DNA of 64,000 nt from Vespula vulgaris (lineage: Eukaryota > Arthropoda > Insecta > Hymenoptera > Vespidae), in assembly GCF_905475345.1 (NCBI RefSeq), contig NC_066596.1, forward strand, positions 7,559,001 through 7,623,000. The letters are read 5' to 3'. The translations under genes were made by a program, and so were the position numbers. Shown here in pieces: positions 22,678 through 35,400 of this stretch. The notes beneath the pieces were generated by a model. That model searched no databases and was not told the origin of the DNA. It saw only the letters and a list, made by a program, of their open reading frames with translations. The stretch's first letter is position 1; every line of letters begins with the position of its first letter.

Positions 22678-24443
22678 CATGTAATAGATAAAGAGCGCTC
22701 TATGTTTAGTATTAATAACATTCATTTGCATTAATCACGTGCACGATCTTTCAAGAACATACTTATATATAAAGATAATAAAAAAAAAACGACGATTCAA
22801 ATGAAATTTTGGTGAAAAATAATATCCAATGAGATTTTATAAGATGAAATCATAGCAATGCCTTTATCTCGATACCGTTAAACGTTTTATTTGAGAATAT
22901 CTATGCGTTCAAACAGAAATTTATTTATGAATTGTTAGTAGCAAATAAATAATTTTCCGATATATGCGATGGCAACAGGAAAATCCTCATTTACGTATTT
23001 ACGTGTATCGAATGAAGCGAAGAAATTAATTAAATGTAGGATAAGTTGTTTAATTCTTATTTAAGATTCATAAAATTTGTCAAAATCAGGCAACGTGCAT
23101 TAATCAGGGCATTGAACGTTCTTGATGCCATCTGCGTACACATCTCGAGATGCGTGTCATACTTGTATAATAAATTTTCGCTAAAGCATAAAATACATAT
23201 TTTATATGTATAACCGCACGTACGCACGCACGCATCCACGCATACATACAAATGAATCAACGAAACGAGTGGACGGTTCATGTTATTTCATTCATGATTA
23301 ATCTTTGCTACATTATAATATAATTTTCTACAAATAGTATATATAAATTTGTATTTTATTCAAACTTTCTTTATATATGTATAATATTTCGATAGATATC
23401 TCGATACAAATAAAGTCATGAATTCATTATGGTGTTTACAATTTTACACGAATTATCGTCAAGACAGTAAATACGTATAAATTAATTGAACAAACAAAGC
23501 GACATTCGGGAATGAAACACCGATTCGATAACAACGTTCCTTTCAACACTCCTTATTTCAATTTCTCTTGAAATATTCGTTATTAGATAGATTCGTTCGC
23601 AGAAAAGATAAAGATAATTATAACGCTGCGACCAATAGAGAAATTTCTTCTTCCGTTATAGCTTGGACGTTAAGAGTACAAACTTGTACACTGATATACG
23701 ATAATTGTTAACGCCGTTCTATATAATGGCAAATTTTGTGTGTGAAAGTTGAATTCGAAGAGAGAGAGAGAGGGGGGGCGGGAGGTGGAGGGAGAAATCT
23801 ACTTTTTCTACTATCGCGTGTGTTCGTTTTCCTCGATGAGTTCGCGTCGATAGAGAAGAGACAAACGCAACCCAAACGCAAAGAGTCGTATACGCGTGAT
23901 CCATGCTCTTCCCGTTCAAAATCAAACGCAGCGTCAAAGAAGAACACGGTGGTACTCGCGTGTTATTTCGAGCCAATCTAGCGTCCATCCATCACATCCA
24001 GTTGCACACGCGAATCTGCTTTTACGACGATTTCGTCGTTCGCGTTTCACGATAATACGCTTCCCTACGTACGTTCGTTCGTTCGTTCCTTTCCTTCGTA
24101 TTAACCCGTGTATTTATTATGTAATACATACGAGTAACGTACGAAAAAGTAGTCTTGCGAGAAAACATCGTTTAAGAGACAGCATACGTTGTCCCTTCGC
24201 CACGAGAACAATCAACGTTAATGCGTCGATCGATATCAAAGAAGCGCTACGACGAACGAATGACAGAAAATCGGCCATTGTTTTTAAGATAATGGCACTT
24301 CCACTTTAGGGACCTTTGTTTTCTTTCGAGCTTTTTAATGTATTATGTTCGCCGAATACTTTCGTTTTCATTCATAGAGAACGCGTGTACATTTACGCGA
24401 AGAAACCGATGCATTGGACGATCGATAAGACATCGCTCTCTCT

Positions 24444-24457
24444 CCCCCCCCCCCCCC
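24444..24457. repeat. C14 homopolymer
   Basis: Fourteen cytosines follow a short CT run. Such runs are frequent assembly error points. Confidence 0.9.
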
Positions 24458-24852
24458 ACCTCTCTTTTTCGTCCCTGTTTCCTTTTCTTTCTTTTTTTTT
24501 TTCAAAAAATTGTCATATATCAATGCGACGAAAAGATTGGGTATATTAAACTTTACTCACCAACGTTCGACAAGTCGAAAACTTTTCTCCGTCTTCCAAA
24601 TATCTAAAACATCCTCGAAATATGTATGCTGTTGGATAACGAACGAAGGAATGAAATACCTTCTCGTAATCATGGTGTCTCCGTTAGCAGTAGCAATTCG
24701 TCGTGGATTATTTACAAGGCAGAGATTCGAAAGGTGTGAGACTAAGTAAAAAGTGTAGTCGAATTAGAGTGCGACGCTTGGCGCGCGTTCGGTGATCCCG
24801 TGGAATCGTGCGTACACCTGCAAGAAGGAAAGGACGGTCGGTGAGACGAATC

Positions 24853-25253
24853 TCAGCTGCTGCTGCTGCTACCCGGAACCGGTATCGTTCTGTACGGGGC
24901 TGTGCTGCCGCTGGCGGTGGTACCGGAGAGCGGCTGTGCTGGTGGTTGTTGTATCGCTGCTTGTGACGGTGGTGGTGATGGCGTGCACCGAGGTTGCCGG
25001 GTGCTGTTACGTTGAATGGCACTTTGTTCGCCGACACCAGCCGACGCAACCTGAAGCGAGCGATAGTCTAACGCCGGCGCCGCTGGATGCTGACCTTCTC
25101 GATGCCTTCGAAGATCGACCTTTCTTTGAAAGGCCTTGTCGCAGAGGCCGCATTGGAACGGCTTGTAGCCCGTGTGCTTGCGCATATGAGTGATCAGATT
25201 GCTGCTCTGCGAGAACGCTTTACCGCATACCACGCATTTGTGGGGCTTCTCAC
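24853..25253 (-). CDS. sens: sens last coding exon: zinc fingers 3 and 4 and C-terminal tail
   Basis: The acceptor is TTCTAG at 25254-25259. It encodes EKPHKCVVCGKAFSQSSNL, ITHMRKHTGYKPFQC and LCDKAFQRKVDLRRHREGQH. About 75 residues of Ala/Pro/Gln/Ser-rich tail follow, ending in five serines and TGA. The tail is longer and less charged than that of fly Sens. Confidence 0.95.
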
Positions 25254-26995
25254 CTAGAACACGCGTTTAATACCGTGATTACGATCTCTCTCCCTCTCTC
25301 CCTCCATCCCTCTCTTGCGCCATCTTCACCGTCGTCGAGCATAAACGTGTGATCTATCTAGATACATACGTATGTACATACGTAGACAGACCTCTCGAAT
25401 CTACTCGTAGATCTTACATCTTTCTCTTTTTTAATGACTAATCCGAGGGATAATCGTTGGAGGGATCGCACGATCGGGAATCGGAATTGCAAACTCATAC
25501 TTTGCGCATCGGTCGGCGATCATAAATTCGATTATCGACGGAGAAGACGGGACACGGTTTGGAATAATGAAGCAAGGTTAATCAAACGCAGCTGTATAAA
25601 CTAATAAATCGTACGGTTGGGCGCGCGTCGATGGCGCAACTCGTAAGATGTTGCTTTGCGTCAATGCGACGAGTAAAGATGCTAATTCGCTTGAGACGAT
25701 CTTTCTCTCGATATCGAGTCGAGTCGAAAGATTCCATTGTGCGAGGATGGTACGACGACCTGCCGATTATATCTACTAATGTTGATTCACTTTCAAAACC
25801 GTCGCGATGAATCGATTAATCTTTATTCCTTTTTAATCGAAAGACCACGTAAACGAGACCGGAGCATCGATATCTTGGTAAGGACGAAAGAATAGAATTA
25901 CGCGTCGTAAGTATAATCTTTCGATATGGTCAACGTAGAAGCGTACGTTGAATTAAATCGACTTCTCTTTGAAATTGGCGTAATAACGCTTAGGATGCAC
26001 CCGATCGAAGGTATAGGAATAAGAGTTAGCGACAATGGCATCTCGAAGATAGAAATAGACCTACCAAATAACAATGTTATTTCCAGACGATCGATATAAT
26101 TCGATGAAAAAAAAAGAGTAAAAAGAAAAGAGAAAACGTCGTCTTCCTCCGCTCATACATAAGAAATGGAGAGGATTGATCGGGCGATCGCGCGAGCCAA
26201 TAGCTTTGTCTCTCTCTCTCTCTCTCGAAATGTGTGTCCAAGGTTTTCCCTCTAACATCGATAGCCACGAACGAACCGACGAAACGCAATAAACGATAGG
26301 GTGATATTAAAAAGTGTGCTTGCTAGCTTTGTCGCAATCATTTCGACGAATCTTGACGCACATGTATGTAGGATACTTGGGCCTACATATGATATATGTA
26401 CCGGCATGTAGAAAAAGGAGGTTTCAGACGAGTCGCACGAGTTAATGACAATAAAAGAGAGAGGTGAGAGAGAGAGAGAGAGAGAAGAGGGAGAGTAGAA
26501 AGAAGAGGGTCGAACGGACAACTCGCAAGCCTTTTTCTAAAAGTCCTTCGGTCGGACGTCTAACGTCGATCGTGGGGTTGCGATAATAAAGGTAAACAGC
26601 TGTTCCTCCGTTACGTCGCCATCGAAATTCCGAGCAAACAGTTTTGCGATTATAAAGCGACGATAAAAACGTGTATCCCCGACGACGAGAACGACGATGG
26701 CGGTGGTGTTACACCGTCGTCGGAAGGCGTCGCCGTTAAGATTCTATCGAAAAGGAATTAATTCTGCCTCGACTCCACTTGCCACCACCGCCACCATCGC
26801 CGCCACCGCCACCGCCACCACCACCACTACCAACAACAACAACAACATCGCTTTGTACGTCCCGCTAACTGGTGCCAATAGTTCGAGTGCTTGCACTTTC
26901 AGTATAAACGTTTATCTCATTGGCGTTTAAGACGAACCAAGAGAGAAAGACGGCAGAATTATTCATCGGATAGAGTATATTTACGCGAGCGTGCA

Positions 26996-27030
<35 letters not shown>

Positions 27031-30000
27031 AAGAGGGACACTTTCTTCGATATCGCATATACGTACGCATACATAGCGGCAAGTAAATTTTCCACGTAAA
27101 TTGCCCGAAGTTACGTGCCGTATAACGAGCGATATCGGCGAATAATATTCTCTGGAGAACACGGCCCCTTGGCTCGGGGAATGAAAAGTATACTAAAACG
27201 GTAGAAAGATACGCTACCCGTCAGGACGCACACGAGGATAAACTTATAACTCTGGTCGTACGACGTGACGTGCTCGTTGTATTTCACGATGAGCTCCTAC
27301 GATAAGTCGTTCGTTTCTGATATCAAGACGATTCTCCATTTCCGTCGTAAATTTCGACGCTCCTCCGCCTATCGTTCGTTTCGTCTTACTTAAGATAGAA
27401 ATTTTAACCGAGTTACTCGTTTCGCGCCATTGCCGAAACTCACGTTATTCTGACGAACGAAATATGTAAGTAGTCGCGCTCGCCTATGCGTTTCACATGT
27501 GTAGCGTATACCCGTCGATCGATGACAAATCGATATCAGCATGATTAGACATTCTCTCTCATCTTCATCCGTCTTTTTCGCTCTTACCGTCTCTTTTTTA
27601 ATTCAGCGTATCGGCGATCATCGCATTATCGGATATACCATTACAATTATTATCTTTCGCATGACAGAACGAAGAATGGTAGAGTCCAGGAGGACTATTG
27701 AATATTGTTGTCGCACTGTTCCGCCACTTCGTTCCTGTCATCGCTCCTATCTACTCGCTTGCGCGAAGAAAAATACAATTATAGTAATTGCCGTCTAGGA
27801 TTCGATCACCATAACTTTGTCGAGTCAAGGCAAAGGGAAGGAACGAAGAAAGGAACGAAGGAAGGAAGAAAAAGAGAAAAGAGAAATACGATACAATAGA
27901 AATTGAAGCTTTTCGTCGCGCGCTTCTATTTTCAAAGAGAAGAAGAGAGGCGAGCTTTACGAGATAAATTGGACGTAACGCGTGCACAACTTGGACGTGT
28001 TTTTGCAATCGATTTTAGCTAGGGAACCTCGCGTATAATCAAAGTAAGTAAAGAAAACGAAGAGAGACGTAGAGTCACGGACTACGGGAGGGACGGTGGG
28101 AAAAAATTGCAAATACCGAATTTATTGGGGAGAATCGCGTCGAGGAGCGCCGATGGGACATTTTTTGAAAAATCACGAAGAATGACCTCGCTGACTGGGT
28201 CCAGAAGAAAAGTATTTATCGAGTGTGTCGGCGAACGAGACGCGCGCATATACGTACGCGCGAACCAGTATATCGATCCGTCCCGACTCTCATTACCAGC
28301 CCCTTACCGACCGACTTAAATATTTACCGACCGAAGCGTTCACTCGGTGGCCGATTTTAATGATAGGAGAGGTAGAATCGTATCTGCGACCACGCGCGTG
28401 TACGCCTGTGTCGAGTCTGTGCGCGCACGAGTTCGCGCCTATCACTCGGAGCATGCGAGAAGCGGCGATGCGAGAAGCGGCGATGCGAGAGAGAGAGAGA
28501 GAGAACGGACGGACTGGGATGACCGTCGGGGGTGGTTCTCGCTTAATTATGCAAAACTCGCCTAACGAACTTGATGTAATAACGCGATGTCGTATCAACG
28601 ACGATGGTGAAAGAGAGTCGGCAAATCGATCCGCCTTGTCCGGTTATTGCTCGATAGAGATCGCTCGGAAAAGACGATGCGACTTTTTTGTTTTACGGGA
28701 AATAAGGATCTTCCGCGATAGTAAAAATCGATCGAGCCTAGTGTGACTTGCCGCGTGCCTTCCCGGCTCTTCTACCTGTTTTCGATACGAGACGAGAGTC
28801 TTTAATATCGTAATACTTCCTGTCTCTTTGATGCATCGTTCCTGATAACGATCGCGTTTATAGCGCGACTCCAAAGTTTCTCGTCATTTGTCTTGGCCGT
28901 AGCGCATGTATCGTTCGATAGTAAAATAATTTTTGTCGCCGTAACAGAACTTATGCTCCCAATCGTTCTCATTGACTCGTTCGTGCTTTTGCGCCGTCGT
29001 CATCTACCACTGATAATGTACTTCGTCGTATCTTCGGTAAGCGAAAATAAGATGAGGATAAGTGGGAACGACGCGACGATATCCGATCGTTTCTCTTTCT
29101 CTTTGCGATAAACGATAAACGTTCCCGCCGTTCTTCTACCGTCGGCTAGATCTAACGAGAATTATTTGACAGGCTATCGTGACGACGTGGCAGAGGAGTA
29201 ACGCGCGCTCGTTCGATCAAACTATTTCCCGGAAATGTTCGCCTCTTTCCCCTTACTTTTCTTTTCGTTTTCTTTTCATTTCTTCTACTTCGCCGTTAGT
29301 TCTTCTTCCACTTCGTAGCTGATGTGCCGAAGGACAAAGAAAAACGAACCGCGCATCCTCTTTCTCGTCATTCTCGATAATGCACATTTGTGAAATTTAT
29401 TATTAACCCGAAGCGTCGAAGCGTAGGTAACGTAATCGTTGAAATTGCAGTAGACGGAGAACGCGCGTATATTCCGTCGATGGTTGCTTTCATTTTTTAG
29501 GTACGATCGCAAACAGTAAACTTAGCCGCGCGTATACTTTGCGGAGGAATTCCTAAGAAGAAAAAGAAAGGAAAAGAAAAAATAGCTCGCAAAAGGGAAA
29601 TCAATTTCCGATGACAAAGATCGGTGCGCGATCGCTCATACGTGCCGATCCATTATTGATCGTTCGATGCCCGCAAAAATGTCGTGTTGTACGCAAAAGT
29701 AACTTCATAATGCATCGTGCACCGACGATCGAGACTTTGCTGGAATTTACTTACGACGAGGTTTTATTTGAAATTATATGGTTTCTCTCGTAACTACGCG
29801 GGATTTACACATTTTCGTTCGTCCTATACAATTTTACGCGACATCCTATGTTCCGGCGAAGACCGGCTCATCGCTAAAATTTCTATTCGACCGTGGCTGA
29901 GATATTATAGCCATGGTATCGAAAATCACAATAACGCGGATCGATTCGTGACCAGATTTCAGCGATAATTTACGATTAGAATGCGAAGGATTAAGGGTTT

Positions 30001-31717
30001 CGTGGACTTCGTTGCAATTCATTTTTCATAGCACCGTAGCGAAGGTACGTCGGACAGCTCGTAGATATCATTTCTATTTTTCAGCATAGATCGTACCAGC
30101 CTGTCACGTATTCCGCGAGAATTATTTATAGAGCACGGTCTTGCAAGGGAGGGAAAACTCCGCGGAGTGTCTACGAATGGATGCGCTGAAAACAATATAC
30201 CGCCTCGGAGAGAATTGCAATTACACAGCGCAAAACCTCGAGGGGTTATTATCACGCCATTCTTCTCCACGGAGGGTTCGTCCCTTAGGACTCGCTACGT
30301 CGAGTCTATCGAACGAAGTGCATATAAAAGTGGCCGTATCGGTTAGCGAACATAGCGATCGCCAGGAATATAAAGAGGATCTATGCTGGCATTAACTTTT
30401 ACGCGATACGAAAAATACGTCCTTTCGCGTCGAACTTGCTGTTTCAATAAAGTTGCACGAAAACTTTGATTTCTCGGTCCCGCTTCTTATGTCGGAAAAA
30501 GAGGAAAGCCATGTTGTTGTTCGTTCGCTGCTTCGTTCGCTCGCTGCTTTTAAAATGACGGATAGCGGTAGAAAGGGGCGAATGAAAAAAAAAAGAATCG
30601 ATTCCCTCGCGTTTCCTTCTTTTTCTTCTTCTTCTTCTGCTCGATCTTTTTTTTTTTTTATTTTGTATTTGTAGCAAAGCGAAGTAACGATCGGAAATGG
30701 GGACGTACAGGAGGACGGTGGACAAAAGAAAACGTAATTTTCTAGGCGGAACGAACAAAGAAGGATGAACCAAGAAAAGGTATTTACGTTAACAGATGAA
30801 TACGATGAATATGGACGAATAGGATGGAAATATGTGCCAATACCCGAGCAAAACGATTTCTACGGATTAAGGAATTTAACGGATCGCGAGATCGCGATCC
30901 CTCGACGGAACGATGAACGGATTGATTCCAAAGCAAAAAATCCTTCGAATTTTCTAGTTCTTGCCAAGAAAATACACGTATTTTGATCGATATGTGAATC
31001 GTTCTCTGTATCTAACCTTGTACGGTTAGAACATACGTTGTCATACGACGACGATATCAATGTAATTATCGTTCGCACAATCGTACATGGTACATACGTA
31101 CGTAGATATGTATTGCAGAGAAAAGTATTTTTCCGCTCTTACGAACGGACGAGCGTCGTAAACGTCAAAATCGTTTGTTAAAAACGATAAAAATGTTACA
31201 AAGAATGAAAGGTTCAAGAGTAAGCAACGAAAACGTCGATAGACTTTTTCAAAGTTTCATCAAAACGATAATAAATCGACAAATCCTGTAGGGAGTAAAT
31301 CATAGCGTAGCGCGTATATATTGTATATACGCGTATACATACGTAGGTATACATATACATATATAGGTCCCTGCACGTTAATTACCCGCATTTCAGTTTG
31401 GAACATTTATCGCCTGAAACGCCTTAGAGTTACCTTAGAGTTACGTAGGAACGTAGAGTAAAATGAACAAGACGGGGTTGCGTCACGATAATCGAGGTCG
31501 GAATCTGTCGAGTCATAAACAATAGCGATCACTTGGTCGTTATCCTTCGTTCGATACGCATGGAATAGTATAGATAAGACTGCGACGCACTTAACTGCGA
31601 GTGCAATCGTTCCTTCGTTCGTTTAGATACTCTAAGGCTTACGATTAGACGAGAACGTTTAAACGTTTAATTTAGATTGGTATTTTCTCCATATCTCTCT
31701 CAGTGCACCAAGAGGGA

Positions 31718-31766
<49 letters not shown>

Positions 31767-32440
31767 CTTCGAATCGGGCAGAGATCGCGTGAAAATAGAA
31801 TTAAGCTCGGTATTAATCGTCCGTCCTCTCGCATTTAGCTACTTTACCGGTTAGAACCGTTCCCGCGCGGAAACGATGAAAGCAAAGGACTAGGGGTCCT
31901 CCCCACCTATTAGTAATTAGCACGCAACACCACCTCATTTCCCCTCGGTGGCTCGTGCCACGGTGGCGCGTGTCGTGCCGGAAACTCACTTAGTGCGCGG
32001 CAAACAGACCGTTTCTCATCGTACAAGCGCTCCTTCCCGTTCGTTCTCAGGAGAAAATGTATTCTTCGCGCAGCTGATTAAATCGACACGTTAAAGCGTA
32101 ATCGACCTTATTTTCTACGTATTTCGAAAGAGAAAGCGACAACGAAGAAGCAAATTATCGAACATTCCATCGCGCGACCGTTCGATAAATAAATAAAAAT
32201 TCCGAATCGAAACGACGCGGACGCGCTCGCGGACGAATCTCATGGGAGTTTCGTTCGGATCGCGTCAGCTGTTGAGCGGACGTCAGACATCGGACGTCAT
32301 ACTCGCATCAATAAAGACATGTGTCCGATTCGTATATAACCGTTATTAGGACACTGCGCGATGCATGACACACGCGCGATCCTCCCTGTGCCTGTGCGCG
32401 CGTTACGATACCTACGATATATTATATGCCTATCTCCCTC

Positions 32441-32493
<53 letters not shown>

Positions 32494-35400
32494 GCACACA
32501 CAGAAAGTTAGTAGGTACCTTCTGGCCGCGTGATAGCAACTTCCTAGCTCGTTCCCGGAAGGAAGAGATTTGGGGAAGTTTGCTATGCTCGTACTTAACA
32601 ACGACGATCGATATCACGTTCCTCCCATTATTATTATTAAGCGAAGGAAAATATATCGCCGCTCGCGTTACTCTTCGATATGAATCAGATAGGCATTATC
32701 GTTAGTTTTTAATAGACATGCAGAAAAAAAGTATCATCCGGCATAATCGTACAAGATAAGGAACGAACTAACCAAGTTCCTTCAAAGGGGATCCTTTGGC
32801 GTCGCGGTAACCGTGTCTTTTAACCATCTCTCGTCAAGGATAACTACTTGCGTGCGAAGTGGATTACGTCGTCGACGCTTCGATACTTCATTCGTTTCAA
32901 TTAAGTGGATCAAGTTGAAATTGGTCCCCGATATATCACGTTACTCAAAGATACAAATCTAATTGTAAGCGAAGGAATATGTTGGAAGGGCTGTTGGCGA
33001 AACTAGCAGAGCGTTTGAATTAACCACGCTATAAGGTAGCGTGGTTGCGGTTTAACCTTAGTCGTTTACGCTTCCAGTAGAGTTACCCTTCTAGGGAACA
33101 TAGCTCGTGGCATAAGGGATCGTTCTTTCATTGGATACGAGTCGCGAGACGCTATCCTATTTTCTCGATAAACTCTAAGAGAGACTTAATTGCTTCGAAG
33201 CAGTAGCAAATCTCATCGTCAGGAAGGATCTTTTCAGTCGAAATTTTATACGTACGACGATTGATATAAAATTTTCTTAAAGAAAATCTCTTCTTTTATC
33301 CTTTTCGTTTATTTTTCTTCTTCTTCCTTTTTCCTTCTTTATATTTTCCACAAGATCATAATATTTTGATTTTTCTCTTTTTTTTTACTTTTTGTTTTGT
33401 TTCTTTTTTTTCTTATTATTAACAAAATATCGACCCGACAGTCGTGTCATACCTTCCTACCGTACCGTGCGTGATTCGTTTACGTGCTACGACGGACATA
33501 AAAGAGGCTATGCAGACAAGCGGCTACGGTGCCACGATCGCGAATCTAAACGTCCAATTAAGTACATCGATATTCGTGCATCCTTTTTCGCATTTGTCAT
33601 CTCTTGCAACGTAGGCAACGTTGATTGCAACTTCAAAAATTCTTACGTTCGTACGCACAATCCTTGTTCAAGTTTAGAAATATAATGCGTAATTCAAGCA
33701 TCGACTAATAATAAATGATTAAACAACGACGCGTTCAACCTCACGTATCGTCCAAGTCTGGGGTCATGCTCGGAGGGAGACTAAGGTAATATGAAAAGTC
33801 TCGTTAGAAAGAAATTAGGAAGTCTAATGGTAGAAATTATGAAGTCTAAAGGAAGAAAGGAAATGTAAAAAGGGGGAAAGGATCGTAGTCACTTTGGATC
33901 CCACTTTCCATATAAAGAGAACTATCGACTTTACATACTCGTATAGTACTTACTATTATACGCCGTATGCGTGATTCGCAAACGTGTGCTTACGACAGAA
34001 GTAGCCTAGAAGCATTATTGTGTATATAAATGCGCGCGCGCGCGTGTGTGCACACACATATACATGTATACGTACGTACGTACATATGTATGTATGTATT
34101 TATATATACATGTATGTATGTGTATATATATATATATATATAATACCGGACGGTGACCGCGACGATGTTAGGACGACGATGCGCTCCTTGTATGCGTCAA
34201 CGTGCGCTAACATCGTGATATAACCTCGATTGTATGATGCCGACCATGATGCCGAACGCAAATGCCCAATGTTTCTTCCTCCTCCTCTCTCTCTCTTTTT
34301 CTTTTTCGTTTTTTTTTCCTTTCTCCTGTTCGGGCTGCATGTTCGACCGAGTAAACGCACGCGGCTCACCGTCTACCTAATTCCATTTGCGCGATAACGC
34401 GCACGAAACGGATTCACCTTTCGTTGCGATACGAGACGACGCGATGCGGTGCAACGCGAGCTCCTCTCGCTCTTTCGTCGGATTTTTTCCCGGAACGAAA
34501 CGCACGCACTTTTTATCTTCTAATTGAAATTAATCGCAATTGATTATTCGCAACGTTTCGTTCGTCTCGATCGTAATTAAGTAACAACGAAGAAGAGGAA
34601 CATCAACGTTATACCTCGACGTTGCGCGTAGGTGCGCGCCTATCGATAAAAGCGTATCCTTTTATCAAAAGAGAAAGTCGAATCAATCGAGAAGAACGTA
34701 CACGCGCGCGCATACAACGTACAACGGGAGGTACCGAGACTTCGTAAAACTACGTCTAGGAAAGATACGGAATTATTTCTGTATTATCGGAAAACACGAT
34801 AAAGAGTATCCTTTTTCTCATTTATTCCTTCGGTCGTGAAACGCACGGACTTATGTTGAAACATTTCGTCGATCGTACGGCAACAATAGGAACTCTGAAT
34901 AATGTAACGTAGTGGCAACAAGCGGGCTTCGTAAATAATTCGTAAACCGCTCTAGCGACTCGATCGTCTTGAACTTTGTCGTTGGGCTCGTGCCTACGAC
35001 GCGGGGTACTTTGGATACCCCGAAAACAATGAGCGATAAAAAGAGCGAAAATGGAGAAGCTCGTGCGATCGAACTCGAACGGTAACCAAGAACGGAGAAT
35101 AGTTTGCCCTGTCGCTTCTCTCTTGTTACGAACCGTTGGAATTATTAAATACAACGGACAGGGCTGTGTGTGCGCGCAAGCGAGTAAGTATGTATCGACC
35201 AAAGTGGCAAGCTTTCGCAACGCTTTCGTCCTACGATAGAAAAAGCTTTCCAACTCGGATGAATATTAATTGAAAAATTATCCGTGACTCTTATCGGAAG
35301 ATAAGTTTTCCTCTATAACGTTAATGCGCAATCGTCTGCATTATGCATTTTCATTATTTATTCGTGATATAATTCGAGTTATCGATTTTCATTAATTTCT

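Larger units (their letters stand above)
20500..24852 (-). other. sens: Putative long 3' UTR of the senseless gene
   Basis: Below the stop codon the sequence turns clearly AT-rich between roughly 20500 and 23700, unlike the CpG-rich flanks. It carries many TTTATT motifs on the + strand (AATAAA on the - strand), for example at 21242-21247. Two miR-9a-type sites lie inside. Open frames are trivial. The far end is uncertain; candidates lie between 20500 and 21250. CT/GA, C14, GT and TA microsatellites are embedded. Confidence 0.5.

Noticed and set aside
24708..25049. Alternative - strand frame over the senseless tail (His-rich)
   Set aside because: It is the shifted shadow of the real frame that runs without break from zinc finger 4 to the TGA at 24853.
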